This document shows positions 44,450 through 55,370 of a stretch of 64,000 nt of DNA, piece after piece. The stretch is from Chitinophagales bacterium (GTDB lineage: Bacteria; Bacteroidota; Bacteroidia; Chitinophagales; Chitinophagaceae). The translations under genes were made by a program, and so were the position numbers. A model generated the notes under the pieces. It was not told the DNA's origin, did not search any database, and was given only the letters and a program-made list of their open reading frames with translations. Location: contig JAFLBN010000009.1 in the NCBI GenBank assembly GCA_017303395.1, forward strand, positions 92,746-156,745, written 5' to 3'. The stretch's first letter is position 1, and each line of letters starts with the position of its first letter.

Positions 44450-44474
44450 TTTTTTTTTTTTAAGATTATTAGAT

Positions 44475-44487
44475 TGAGTAGTCACTC
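44475..44487. promoter_or_regulatory. Putative TetR operator 1 (upstream of SDR gene)
   Basis: TGAGTAGTCACTC matches TGACTAATCACTC at 45078-45090 in 11 of 13 bases, with the same arms TGA-n4-TCA. It lies in the 59-base gap between tetR and the SDR ATG. Confidence 0.55.
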
Positions 44488-44508
44488 TATTATTTTGTCA
44501 AAAAAATA

Positions 44509-45066
44509 TTAAGTAATCATCTTCCAAACCAGTTCGAAAGATTCGTTGATAAGTTGCTTTTGTTTTGCCGAGCTTAGTTTTTGTGAATTAATGTATTGGT
44601 TGACCCCGTAGAGGTGGCTGCTGATGATAGACATCACATATTCTGCAGGTGTTACTTTTATCAGTTTCTGCTTGATACCCTCTTTTATCATGTTGATCAT
44701 AGCCAGGCTTTGCTCAACAAGCTCTGCAGGTATCATAGATACGTACGGAGAGCTGAGGAATTGCTGAATGTAGCGGAACTCTGTTTCATTGTCTATGCCC
44801 CAATGCAATGCGGCTACATAGTATTTGCGTGCTGTTTCTTTTATGCTGTCTTCGGCCTGAATGTCTTTAGCTACGCAGAAGCCTAATTGCTTTTTGATGT
44901 CTACATACAGGGCAACAATCAGCTCGTCCTTAGTCTTGAAATAATGGAACAACGTACCATTAGCCACACCTGCCTCTTGTGCTATCTTGCTGGTAGGCGT
45001 GCCATGAAAACCGAATTCAGTAAACAGTTTCAGTGCAGCATTCAGTATGTCTTTTTGTTTATCCAT
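44509..45066 (-). CDS. TetR/AcrR family transcriptional repressor
   Basis: 185 residues. The N-terminal helix-turn-helix is textbook: ILNAALKLFTEFGFHGTPTS then KIAQEAGVANGTLFHYFKTK. The C-terminal ligand domain is all-helical and variable. It heads a cluster with the SDR and MBL genes. Its promoter and the SDR upstream region share a 13-base site, so it probably represses itself and the SDR-MBL unit until a small molecule binds; the ligand is unknown. Confidence 0.9.
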   Translation of the reverse strand: MDKQKDILNAALKLFTEFGFHGTPTSKIAQEAGVANGTLFHYFKTKDELIVALYVDIKKQLGFCVAKDIQAEDSIKETARKYYVAALHWGIDNETEFRYIQQFLSSPYVSMIPAELVEQSLAMINMIKEGIKQKLIKVTPAEYVMSIISSHLYGVNQYINSQKLSSAKQKQLINESFELVWKMIT

Positions 45067-45077
45067 TATTTTATGAT

Positions 45078-45090
45078 TGACTAATCACTC
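45078..45090. promoter_or_regulatory. Putative TetR operator 2 (in the tetR promoter)
   Basis: TGACTAATCACTC lies directly downstream of the -7 box of tetR and 12 bases before its ATG, so a bound repressor would cover the start of transcription. Confidence 0.6.
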
Positions 45091-45092
45091 CA

Positions 45093-45123
45093 CAAATGTA
45101 CATCCTTTGGCTGAACTGCCAAA
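45093..45123 (-). promoter_or_regulatory. tetR promoter, full consensus
   Basis: On the minus strand, TTTG (45120-45123), exactly 19 bases, then TACATTTG (45093-45100). This is a perfect match to TTTG-N19-TAnnTTTG. Confidence 0.7.
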
Positions 45124-45163
45124 TTTTGCATAAATGGATTTGTTTATAGCGCTATAGGGAATC

Positions 45164-46468
45164 TTACAAAGCACTCTTTCTATTATCCATAAACTTCACC
45201 TGCTTGCGGCTGTTTGGCGGAAACTGCATTTGCTGCATTTCGCTGCCGCTATGGAAGTGGAGTAGTGGTGCCACACGTAGTTTTGACTGCAACAATGGTT
45301 TCAGCTTTGCTTCGCAATCGTCTACAGGTAGCGGAGTGTTTACGTGAATACGTAGTTCATCCGTACCCAATTCATTCGTGAATACTTCTACCACATATTC
45401 TTTTATGAAAGGAATATTGTTGAGTATATCGAACACCGCAGGTGGGTATAGTGTTGTACCCTTGTATTTAATCATTTGCTGCTTGCGGCCAAGCACAGGG
45501 CTAAGCCTGCGGCTGTATCTGCCACAACTGCATTGTGTTTCGTAGAAGGTACAGATATCGCCTGTACGGTAGCGTATCAACGGCATGCCCTCTACACCAA
45601 GTGTAGTAATGGTTACCTCGCCATATTGCCCTGCAGTCAGCGGGTCGCCATGGTCGTTCAGTATTTCAAGAATTATTAAATCAGGTATTTCGTGGCCACC
45701 CATACCTGCACCACATTCTGTAAATGCCGTTTGCATTTCGGTAGAAGCATAGGTACTATAGAATTTGATTGGCCAGTCGCTGTATATCTTATTGCCCAGT
45801 ACATTCAGTTCAAAGTCTGCTGCACGCAGGCTTTCGCCGATGCAGATAGCTTTTTTGACAGGTGTATGGTGCAGGTCTATCTGGTGCTCTTGTGCATATT
45901 CAATCATCTTCAGCATAAAAGACGGTACGGCTACAATGCTATTGCTCTGCAGGCGGAAGATGGTATCCCATTGCATAGCAGGCAAGCCTGGTCCTGTACG
46001 CACCAATGCACCACCCAATTTGCGTATGCCCTGGTAGTAGGCTATGCCTGCCATAAACTGGCGGTCGAGCGTAAGCATCAATTGATAGCAATCTTCAGGC
46101 TTACCATCGGCAGTAAGGAAAGATTGCTGTTCGTTATATGCAAGGCGATCAAGGTCGCCTGCTGTAAGTGCTATAGTAACAGGTCTGCCCAGTGTACCCG
46201 ATGTAGCGGTGTATTCTTTTATTTCGGTAGAGGGTACACAAAGGAATTCCCAGTTGTGTTCCTGCATATCGCTTTTGGTAGTAGTGGGCAGATAGCCCAT
46301 GTCTTTTACACCCTTAATATTGGCCAGGTTAATATTATGCTCCTTGAACAAGCGCTGATAATATGGCGACCTGTCCTGTACATAATGCAGCAGTTTTACC
46401 AAGGCCTCAGACTGCCATTCTTCCTGTTTGCTACGGGTCTCAAACGCCAGATGCGGGTGCTGTGTCAT
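45164..46468 (-). CDS. Phenylacetate-CoA ligase-like AMP-forming enzyme
   Basis: 434 residues from ATG 46468 (an upstream TTG adds one residue). The N-terminal LHYVQDRSPYYQRLFKEHNI and the adenylation loop YTATSGTLGRPVTI match the PaaK-type family. The acceptor region is STYASTEMQTAFTECG, and a Cys-rich CSCGRYSRRLSPVLGR follows the RYRTGDIC motif. It should activate an aryl or acyl acid with ATP, then pass it to CoA or a carrier. No phenylacetate pathway genes are nearby, so the true substrate is unknown. Confidence 0.8.
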   Translation of the reverse strand: MTQHPHLAFETRSKQEEWQSEALVKLLHYVQDRSPYYQRLFKEHNINLANIKGVKDMGYLPTTTKSDMQEHNWEFLCVPSTEIKEYTATSGTLGRPVTIALTAGDLDRLAYNEQQSFLTADGKPEDCYQLMLTLDRQFMAGIAYYQGIRKLGGALVRTGPGLPAMQWDTIFRLQSNSIVAVPSFMLKMIEYAQEHQIDLHHTPVKKAICIGESLRAADFELNVLGNKIYSDWPIKFYSTYASTEMQTAFTECGAGMGGHEIPDLIILEILNDHGDPLTAGQYGEVTITTLGVEGMPLIRYRTGDICTFYETQCSCGRYSRRLSPVLGRKQQMIKYKGTTLYPPAVFDILNNIPFIKEYVVEVFTNELGTDELRIHVNTPLPVDDCEAKLKPLLQSKLRVAPLLHFHSGSEMQQMQFPPNSRKQVKFMDNRKSAL

Positions 46469-46612
46469 CAAGGGGAATTTTACGAAAAGTACAAAATTTC
46501 CGCCGCCGTTGCGCCTGATTTTTATCAGTAAATATTAATGATGTGGCATGAAAAGCAATGCTGTAGCGGCTTTTATAATGCTATCAGCGAATATTATAGC
46601 CGATTTTTTTAA

Positions 46613-48109
<1,497 letters not shown>

Positions 48110-48130
48110 TTCTTAGAGCATATAATTATA

Positions 48131-48160
48131 AAGCCCCGAACCATCGGGGCTTTTACTTTT
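48131..48160. terminator. Bidirectional terminator between guaB and DUF5686
   Basis: Stem AAGCCCCGA / TCGGGGCTT with loop ACCA, and T-rich flanks on both sides. The stem is almost the same as that of the terminator at 132-160. Confidence 0.87.
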
Positions 48161-50619
48161 TAGAAACTGAATGAAGCACCAATCACAAACCGACCGTTTT
48201 TATTCCAGTCGAAAGGTGTATTGGCCCAATGATAGAAGGCTCCTAAGTTGAGGTTGAAATAAGCGATGTTCAGATAATTGAGGCGAACGATATTGTTGAT
48301 AATCAAACCAGATTCGTGATAGCCATTTGATGGCGCTGTAACTCCCGCATCTGCTGCGGCAGATTTTGATGATAAGCTACCATAGGTAAGATTGTGTGCA
48401 ATGCTGAGTGATGGCTTGCTGTATTTGTGATTGTAAAAATACCTGTCGAAATCGTGACGGTAGAAAACAGATGCAAACTGATTGTTGAAATAAGAGAATG
48501 GCAGCATGGTCATGAAGCCGCCCCATGCATACAGCTGATATTCTGAATTGAACCGATAACCATTGCCTGCAAGCAATAGCGAACGTGGCAGCGCGTTATC
48601 ATTCTCGCCTTGTATCATACCACCCAGCAGCCTGATATTATCCTGTCCCCAGCGGTTGATGTGTACTTTGTAATCCAGTGCTGCAAGTATACGAGTATAG
48701 TTTGTTGCGTAGCTGCCACTGGCCAATTGCCCACTTGCTAGTTGCAAATAGAGTATGGGGAACTTAGTGCCTGCAGGCAGATAGTAGCCATATACAGGTG
48801 TACGTTTTTCTTTGTATGCATAGCGAATATTGAGCGATGCTTCTTTCACATCATACTCTCCTGCTTTAGCCCCCATCTCATTGAAGTTGTAGAAATACTG
48901 TGGTTGCAGTTTTTGTTGTTTGCCCGCAATATCAAATTCCCAATAGCCGAAACGCCCGTGTGCGGTTCCTTTGTATTCTTCTATCTTATCTACCTGCACC
49001 AGCAACCAGTTTTGCAGGCCGCGTCTGTCTATCTCGGGGTGTATGTTTACATTGCCCGTGTTGCGATAATTGTTCTGATACGCAAACTCTACCCAATGCT
49101 CTTTTTTACCGGTAGGGAATATGCGAGCAGATGCGCCGTACTTCCCCACTTTATCTTTAAAACCATGGCCAAACCATCCGCCTACAGAAAAGTATTTTGA
49201 TATTTTATCGTTGGTATAGACACCAATACCAAGTCTTGTTCCTTCGTATGTGTTGAATGCGAGCAGGCGTGTAAGGTCGAGGTCTAAGAATTTGATTGGT
49301 ATCCTGCCAATAGCCAGATTGCCTGCATTTTCCAGAAATTTACCAACGCCTGTTTCTTCCATCAGGCTATCCATCAACACATAGGTTTGCTTTTCTTTTA
49401 CTCTTATAGAGTCAAACCTGTAGCGTTGCCATTCTTCATCTGTACGCATATCTACAGAGTCGTGCAGTTTTACGGCATGTGCTTTATCAAACCTGATATT
49501 GCCCGTGTTATAGAATACTGAATCAATGATTGAATGCCCTGAAAGTATCATGCCCATTTCAGGGCTAGGATATTTGGTAAATATGAAATCATAATTCAGC
49601 TCTCGCGGAAACCATTTACCATTTGTATAACGATATACTTGTTGCATCTTCAATACACGTCCATCTCCCGTATCAGGTGTTTGTGCTGTGATGTGCGAAA
49701 TGGCATAGCCGTTGGTGTTGATGTACAGCATGCCCTGCAACGATTTAAATACTACGCCTTTCTTTGCCTTGTATTTAAAGATGAAAATGGTGTCGTTTGC
49801 ATCCTGCAATTCATCAATCAGGTCGAACTGATAACGAGATTGCCAACCTGTAGAAAGCGGATTGACATAATCTACTGTATTGAGTTTTATAAAATCGTCG
49901 TAAGCATGAAAGGGTAGTACACCTGTTACTACATTGGTAAAAAGTGTTTTCTTAAAGCCTGAAAAGCGTGAAGCAAGAACCGTTTCCTGTCTTTTGCCCG
50001 GACGCTCATAAGCAACCCTGCTATATGTTTCGGAGAACAGGACGTGGTTATTGTTGAAGAAGGAATCGTTTTCTTTTTTTGTAGCCGCGCGCATAGAGTC
50101 TATGCTGCGTTGTGCTTCCTCACTGCGTTTGGCTTGCTTGTCTTCTTTAGCTCTGCGTGCTTTTAGCGCTTCTTCATTAGGCAGTATGTCTGCCAGCATT
50201 TTGTAATAAATATCGTAGCGGTATTGTTCGTACTTGTCGGGGTCGTTGTACTGTTTGTTGCGAATTGCAGTGTTGATGATGCGCTTTATTTTGTCGTAAG
50301 GAGGCCTTACAATTACCTCCTGCGAGGCATTGTATGCAGGCTGCAGAAAGATGGTGTCTGTATTGCCCGTATTAACTGTTTTTGTTTGGTAGCCTGTGTA
50401 GGATATAGTGATAGTATTTACACCCGAAAGCAGATTGAAAGCAAAGCGTCCGTTGATGTCGGCAATGAAACCCTGCTTACTGTCTTGTTGCCTGAGTGTG
50501 GCAAATGGCAATGGTTGTTTTGTGTCGCTATCTATTACAACGCCTGAAACTGATGTTTGTGCAATTGCCTGAGAACAGAAACAACACAACAAAAGATAAC
50601 AACATATACGTAGTATCAT
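48160..50619 (-). CDS. DUF5686 outer-membrane protein with carboxypeptidase-regulatory-like domain
   Basis: 819 residues; signal peptide MILRICCYLLLCCFCSQAIAQ. Residues about 22-95 form a CarboxypepD_reg-like domain (VSGVVIDSDTKQPLPFATL). The rest matches DUF5686, including DKIKRIINTAIRNKQYNDP and a C-terminal beta-barrel region ending in FVIGASFSF, with the terminal Phe expected of outer-membrane barrels. The domain pair is common in Bacteroidota outer membranes, with no proven function. Confidence 0.9.
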   Translation of the reverse strand: MILRICCYLLLCCFCSQAIAQTSVSGVVIDSDTKQPLPFATLRQQDSKQGFIADINGRFAFNLLSGVNTITISYTGYQTKTVNTGNTDTIFLQPAYNASQEVIVRPPYDKIKRIINTAIRNKQYNDPDKYEQYRYDIYYKMLADILPNEEALKARRAKEDKQAKRSEEAQRSIDSMRAATKKENDSFFNNNHVLFSETYSRVAYERPGKRQETVLASRFSGFKKTLFTNVVTGVLPFHAYDDFIKLNTVDYVNPLSTGWQSRYQFDLIDELQDANDTIFIFKYKAKKGVVFKSLQGMLYINTNGYAISHITAQTPDTGDGRVLKMQQVYRYTNGKWFPRELNYDFIFTKYPSPEMGMILSGHSIIDSVFYNTGNIRFDKAHAVKLHDSVDMRTDEEWQRYRFDSIRVKEKQTYVLMDSLMEETGVGKFLENAGNLAIGRIPIKFLDLDLTRLLAFNTYEGTRLGIGVYTNDKISKYFSVGGWFGHGFKDKVGKYGASARIFPTGKKEHWVEFAYQNNYRNTGNVNIHPEIDRRGLQNWLLVQVDKIEEYKGTAHGRFGYWEFDIAGKQQKLQPQYFYNFNEMGAKAGEYDVKEASLNIRYAYKEKRTPVYGYYLPAGTKFPILYLQLASGQLASGSYATNYTRILAALDYKVHINRWGQDNIRLLGGMIQGENDNALPRSLLLAGNGYRFNSEYQLYAWGGFMTMLPFSYFNNQFASVFYRHDFDRYFYNHKYSKPSLSIAHNLTYGSLSSKSAAADAGVTAPSNGYHESGLIINNIVRLNYLNIAYFNLNLGAFYHWANTPFDWNKNGRFVIGASFSF

Positions 50620-50720
50620 AATGGCTAAATTATCAAACTCAGCATTTAGTGCATTTGCCTTAAATCAAATTTAAGAGTTTGATATATAGCAACAATATAG
50701 TATCTGCTATAAAAAGACTA

Positions 50721-51914
50721 TTAACCTTCGGTATCAAAGCCCTTATCGGCATCTGTATTTTTCAGAATGCTATATACCACAGGTGCTTGCCTGTAGATAC
50801 TGCTGCTGTATTTGTTGCCTAGGATGATGATGGTGAAATTATCTTGTATAAAACGGTAGAATACTGTGTTATTGCCATGCCACCAACCGTTGTGATAAAT
50901 GATTTTATCACCATCAGGGTAGCAAAGCATACGCCAGCCGAGCCCGTAGTTTTTAATGCCCGGTTTCTCGAAAGAGCATGGCCCGTATGCCATCTCGATA
51001 GTCTCGTTGCTAAGGAAAGTGTTTTTATAGAAAGACTGGTCCCAACGATACATATCTTCTACAGTGCTGTAGATCCCTTTATCGCCCAGTACACCATCTG
51101 CAAACATATCAGGCTCTTTCACCCAATTAGCTTTGTAGCTGATAGTATTGCCATATGGCAGGCCTTTGAAAGGATTGTAAGCAAATGTGTTCTTCATGCC
51201 CAGTGGGTCGAAGATGTATTTGCGCATAAACTCTTCGTAGCTCATACCAATTACTTCTTCTATGATAGAAGCCAGTATAGCATAGTTGCTGTTGCAATAT
51301 TTAAAGCGGCTGTTTGCACGGAATTCCATTGCAGGCCTGTGTTTTGCAAACATGGCTATTACATCTGCATTGGTCATTGGTGTCTTTGTGTCCTTACGGA
51401 AAGACGGTACCCATTTTATATAATCAGGAATACCTGAACGGTGACACAGGAGCATTCTTACTGTAACATCGGGGTAAGGAATTTGAGGGATATATGTTTG
51501 AACTTTTTCGTCAATATTCAGATACTTCTGTTGGTGCAGCCACAGGATGGCAGCAGCGGTAAATGTTTTAGAAACAGATGCCAGTTGTACAGCACTATTA
51601 GGATTCAGTTTCAATCCTGTTTCCCTGTTGGCTAGGCCGTAATATCTTTCATACAATACTTTGCCTTTGTAGCCTACCAACACACTACCGTTGAAGCCTA
51701 CACGAGATTGAATAGCATAAAAAGAATCGAGCCTGCGCACCATTCTGCGAAATTCCGGTTGCGTAGTGTCTTCATATTTCAGTTTGATACTGCCGAATTT
51801 CTTTTCTTCGGGTATGCGTGGCTTGGCGTTTGCGGGTTCGGACTGAGAGTTGCAGGCAACTATTACAATTAATATAAGTATAGTAGCTATGTATGGGAAA
51901 AAATATTTGCGCAT
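50721..51914 (-). CDS. Serine hydrolase, class C beta-lactamase family, lipoprotein
   Basis: 397 residues from the ATG at 51914 (MRKYFFPYIATILILIVIVAC), which gives a lipobox ending at Cys21; the longer frame from 51971 adds a non-signal stretch. The SxxK motif is Ser113-V-S-Lys116 in LASVSKTFTA. The Tyr motif is FKYCNSNYAIL, and HNGWWHG is the C-terminal His-x-Gly box. It could act as a D,D-peptidase, esterase or beta-lactamase. It is in line with the AcpH-FUSC-TlpA genes, 59 bases downstream. Confidence 0.88.
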   Translation of the reverse strand: MRKYFFPYIATILILIVIVACNSQSEPANAKPRIPEEKKFGSIKLKYEDTTQPEFRRMVRRLDSFYAIQSRVGFNGSVLVGYKGKVLYERYYGLANRETGLKLNPNSAVQLASVSKTFTAAAILWLHQQKYLNIDEKVQTYIPQIPYPDVTVRMLLCHRSGIPDYIKWVPSFRKDTKTPMTNADVIAMFAKHRPAMEFRANSRFKYCNSNYAILASIIEEVIGMSYEEFMRKYIFDPLGMKNTFAYNPFKGLPYGNTISYKANWVKEPDMFADGVLGDKGIYSTVEDMYRWDQSFYKNTFLSNETIEMAYGPCSFEKPGIKNYGLGWRMLCYPDGDKIIYHNGWWHGNNTVFYRFIQDNFTIIILGNKYSSSIYRQAPVVYSILKNTDADKGFDTEG

Positions 51915-51973
51915 GACTAATTTAAAATACCAAAAAACCGAACCGTTCAAAAATACTATGCGTATTGCCAATT

Positions 51974-52561
51974 CTACAGGCTTAACTCAAGTTTAACAAA
52001 TTTAACAACGTCGTCCATAAATTCATAATAACACTGGTTTAGTTGATAAAATTGTGTGATGAATGTGGCGTATGCTTTATCTACAGGTGGCAGATGTTTG
52101 GCGCGTCTTGAGAGCCCTCCCAGCGATTGCTGAATGCCACGCAGATTGTAGTAACCATGCAACCAGTTTTCTTTTTGCATGTAGGGAAACATGTATGCAA
52201 AGCGTTCGGGGAAGTATTGGCTATTGGTTGCCAGTTGGTTATATGTTTGTTGTGAGAAATTGAATAAGGCCTCTTTGGATGCAAAGTGTTTAGGGTCGTT
52301 TGCCAGAAAATGGTCGTACAGAATATCGAGGATAGCCCCCGAGTACAAGCCGTAGTCGTTTCTGAACCACACTTTTGCACGCTGGTTGGCAGGGTGACTA
52401 TCTGCAAACGTATCTATTTTGCGATGCAGCATCAGCCCTTTCTGTATGTTTTCGGGATATTTTTCCAGAGCTAGTTTGCCCTTTACATAATCGCCCATCA
52501 TATTTCCCGTCAATATTTCGGCGTCTCCGAAAGATAAATAGGCGTGCCCCAGATAGTTCAT
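51974..52561 (-). CDS. acpH: Acyl carrier protein phosphodiesterase
   Basis: 195 residues. The N-terminal MNYLGHAYLSFGDAEILTGN and GDYVKGK match the AcpH/HD-like family. The conserved LHRKIDTFADSHP, LDILYDHFLA and GLSRRAKH motifs carry the His and Asp ligands. It removes the 4'-phosphopantetheine arm from acyl carrier protein. The ATG lies 17 bases after the FUSC stop, so it is co-transcribed. Confidence 0.9.
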   Translation of the reverse strand: MNYLGHAYLSFGDAEILTGNMMGDYVKGKLALEKYPENIQKGLMLHRKIDTFADSHPANQRAKVWFRNDYGLYSGAILDILYDHFLANDPKHFASKEALFNFSQQTYNQLATNSQYFPERFAYMFPYMQKENWLHGYYNLRGIQQSLGGLSRRAKHLPPVDKAYATFITQFYQLNQCYYEFMDDVVKFVKLELSL

Positions 52562-52578
52562 ACTGCGAAGCTAAGGCA

Positions 52579-54753
52579 TTATTCTTTTTCGCGGTTGGCA
52601 AGGCGTAGCAGATCTGTGTGCATGGCTTTCAGTTCTATTATCATGCGGTCCAGATACATCAGTTGTGTTTCAGACAATGGTGCATTGTAAGTAGCCTGCA
52701 CATCATCGCCCAATACATCTGTCTGTTTATCCAGATTGATAGCATTGCTGAGGCGAACATTTTTGTTGAACCATGTAAGCGCTGTATGCAGTTTTATCTT
52801 TTGTTCGATGCTGATATTATCTGCTTGGTTTACCGAGCGATTGTCTTCTTCCAGATGAATATTATTCAGCTCTCGTGTGATGCGTACATTGTGTGTAATG
52901 ATGTGGTAGTATACCGATACTGTCTTGCGTTTCAGGCTGGGTTCCTGCATATAGCGGTTGAAGGAATCGAAAGCATTGGTGTTCTTCGATTCTGCATTTC
53001 GTTTCATGCGTGTCCAGTTGGCAAGCCTGCTATCTGCAAAAAAGCTTTCCCTGAAGTATTGATAATTGGCGTTAATACAATCGGAAAGGTGGATGGGCAG
53101 CCACTTAGTATCCCAGTGTGGAAGCAGTGCAAAGCCTGCTATGATAGCAAGTGTAGCACCACCAACGGTTGATAGCCCGCGTGTAATGAGTAGTGTAGTA
53201 TCAAGTGTGCCTTCTACGTTGAATAGCATTACAAGGCTGAGCGTAATGAAAAACACAGCTACTGCATAACGCTTGTGTATGAAGTACACCATCATGATGA
53301 AGCTAATAAACAGCATGATTTCCTTGATGTATAAACCTGTAGGCAAACCCATAATAAGGCCACCTGCTATACCACCTGCTACAGTACCAATTACGCGGTC
53401 GATAGCTTTTTTGATAGTAGCGCCAAAGTAGGGTTGCAATACCAGCAGTGTAGTGAAGGGTAGCCAATACCCGTGACTGATATTGAACCACTTGGCAATA
53501 AACAGTCCGATAGTAGCAGCCACAGCAGCGCGTATGGCATAGCGTGTGGTAAAGGTGTTGAAATTGAACAATACCTGCAGGTTGCGTATCCAGTGTTTGG
53601 GGTGTAGTATGAAGATGGTTTTGATAAGCGAATAGGAGCGGAACACCGCACGTTCGTCACGCGATTTTTCAAGGCGTTCCATGCTGCTTTGTATCAGCTT
53701 GGTACACCGCTCTGCCAGTTGTGTGGCGCGTTTTATAGGATGGTAGTTTGCATCGCCCTCATCTATATTATATTCTTTCAGCAGTGCCGTCAGTTTATCC
53801 AACCTGCTGATGCGCGATTCTAACAGCAGTTCTTCCTCGGGCTTCAGGGTTACTACATATACTGCCATGCGATCTACCGTTTGTTGCAATGCTTTCAGCA
53901 CGGCATATATCTTCAGTCTCAGCGAGGTGTCTATATCGCGGATATTCAACTGCTCCAGTTCTTCGCTGATGGCAATAATGTGTGTGGCAACAAGTGCTGT
54001 AGCTTTGCGCACCTGTGCCAGTTCGTATTCGTGCGTATCTTTTTTATTGGCCTGATGTGCCATCGCCTCATACAGGTGCAGCGATGTATCTATAGCGGCA
54101 CGTACTTCTTTTTCCTGCAAATAAATATCGCGGATATTGCTGCGCACATCTTTACCATCCCAACCCTTGGCAACAGTATCTATCAGCCCGTGTATGCTTT
54201 TCCATATCACCGCAATAGTACGCCTGTATGGCTGCTTGGCAGGTGTGTACAAGGCCGCAGCAATACCTACAAGTGCATTCCATAAACCACCAATAAATAT
54301 CAATTCCACGCGATGCTGCAATTCGTGCCACGAATGGGTAGGGTAGTTGTTGGTGATGATGAATAGTACGAATACGCTCATGGCAAGCCCGCTGCCACGG
54401 TCGCCCAGATTTTTGAAAAGGCCCGATATAAAACCTACGAGCAACATGCAAACAAGGCTCAGCCAAAGCCAATCACCCGTTACACTGCCCAGCATACCGA
54501 AGAATAAAGACAGCATGATGCCACCCGTCAGTATGCGCAGCCTTTGCCCGAAAGAGCCTTTCAATTCTACCCAGCAGATACTCTCTGCCGTAAGTGCTAT
54601 CCATGTTGCATCTTCGCCACGCCCTGTGTACAAGCCCCACAGCACAGGCACAATAGCTGCTATTGCCATGCGCAGCCCCCAACTGAAAACAGGTTCAAAA
54701 GTTTCCTGCTCTACCAGTTTCGTAAATGTCTTGTATGAGGGTAGTAATCGCAA
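52579..54753 (-). CDS. FUSC family membrane protein (YccS-like)
   Basis: 724 residues. Two blocks of membrane segments (about 25-160 and 400-540) are separated and followed by large cytoplasmic helical regions, the FUSC layout of YccS/AaeB-type proteins. GYWLPFTTLLVLQPYFGATI and IDRVIGTVAGGIAGGLIMG are characteristic. It is a putative efflux protein for aromatic acids or similar molecules. The start is TTG, placed directly after the tlpA TAA with no gap; the next ATG is at residue 29. Confidence 0.87.
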   Translation of the reverse strand: MRLLPSYKTFTKLVEQETFEPVFSWGLRMAIAAIVPVLWGLYTGRGEDATWIALTAESICWVELKGSFGQRLRILTGGIMLSLFFGMLGSVTGDWLWLSLVCMLLVGFISGLFKNLGDRGSGLAMSVFVLFIITNNYPTHSWHELQHRVELIFIGGLWNALVGIAAALYTPAKQPYRRTIAVIWKSIHGLIDTVAKGWDGKDVRSNIRDIYLQEKEVRAAIDTSLHLYEAMAHQANKKDTHEYELAQVRKATALVATHIIAISEELEQLNIRDIDTSLRLKIYAVLKALQQTVDRMAVYVVTLKPEEELLLESRISRLDKLTALLKEYNIDEGDANYHPIKRATQLAERCTKLIQSSMERLEKSRDERAVFRSYSLIKTIFILHPKHWIRNLQVLFNFNTFTTRYAIRAAVAATIGLFIAKWFNISHGYWLPFTTLLVLQPYFGATIKKAIDRVIGTVAGGIAGGLIMGLPTGLYIKEIMLFISFIMMVYFIHKRYAVAVFFITLSLVMLFNVEGTLDTTLLITRGLSTVGGATLAIIAGFALLPHWDTKWLPIHLSDCINANYQYFRESFFADSRLANWTRMKRNAESKNTNAFDSFNRYMQEPSLKRKTVSVYYHIITHNVRITRELNNIHLEEDNRSVNQADNISIEQKIKLHTALTWFNKNVRLSNAINLDKQTDVLGDDVQATYNAPLSETQLMYLDRMIIELKAMHTDLLRLANREKE

Positions 54754-55236
54754 TTATTGTAAAGCCAGTTGTTTTTCTATCAGTAACTGCAATTGTGGTG
54801 CAGTAATGGTGCCTTCAAACAGGTTGGTGTATTCCATCTTTTTGTAGTACAGCATAGTAGCAGGTATAGAACCCTGCCAGCGTTCATCTATTTTCGGGAT
54901 GAATTCATTGGCATTGGTTTCATTCAGCCATACCACCTCATGTTGCAGTTTCTTTTTCGCAATAAATGCTGCCAGTTTCTTTGGGTATGCTTCTTTAAAG
55001 TCGAGGCTTACCAATAGTATTTTCACAGGTTTGCCCGTAAGCTGCTCTGAAAGTTTGGTAAATTGGGGTAGCTCTTTAATACAGGGCCCGCACCATGTAG
55101 CCCAGAAGTTGACTACATAAAATGAATCGGGGTTGGCTACCCGCTGCATCAGCTCTGTAGCCTTGTATGCCTGTATAGGCTGTGCTTTAGCTTGCAGCGA
55201 AAAAAAGAATAATATAATAAGTGCAGCGTATCTCAT
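54754..55236 (-). CDS. TlpA-like thioredoxin-fold thiol-disulfide oxidoreductase
   Basis: 160 residues. Signal peptide MRYAALIILFFFSLQAKAQ, then a thioredoxin fold with active site FWATWCGPCIKELPQF. The cis-Pro region is GSIPATMLYYK. It should work in periplasmic disulfide reduction or cytochrome c maturation. It is the first gene of the TlpA-FUSC-AcpH-hydrolase run; the TAA stop abuts the TTG start of FUSC. Confidence 0.9.
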   Translation of the reverse strand: MRYAALIILFFFSLQAKAQPIQAYKATELMQRVANPDSFYVVNFWATWCGPCIKELPQFTKLSEQLTGKPVKILLVSLDFKEAYPKKLAAFIAKKKLQHEVVWLNETNANEFIPKIDERWQGSIPATMLYYKKMEYTNLFEGTITAPQLQLLIEKQLALQ

Positions 55237-55336
55237 TCCTCAGTTTATAGTAAAGTTATTGCAGTAGCGGGTAGAATACAATCTTTCCAAGCCTAAATCC
55301 TTGTTATAAATAGTTGTTGTTTGGGGTGTTTTGCAT

Positions 55337-55344
55337 TAGGTTTG
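55337..55344 (+). promoter_or_regulatory. -7 promoter box for the carboxylase gene
   Basis: TAGGTTTG fits TAnnTTTG, 26 bases before the ATG at 55371, with a TTG 17 bases further upstream. Confidence 0.45.
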
Positions 55345-55370
55345 TTGCACAATTTTTGAATATCTGCGAG

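Noticed and set aside
45164-46468. PaaK-like ligase as part of a phenylacetate degradation operon
   Set aside because: No paa ring-epoxidase or hydrolase genes are nearby and the substrate cannot be read from the sequence, so only the family was assigned.
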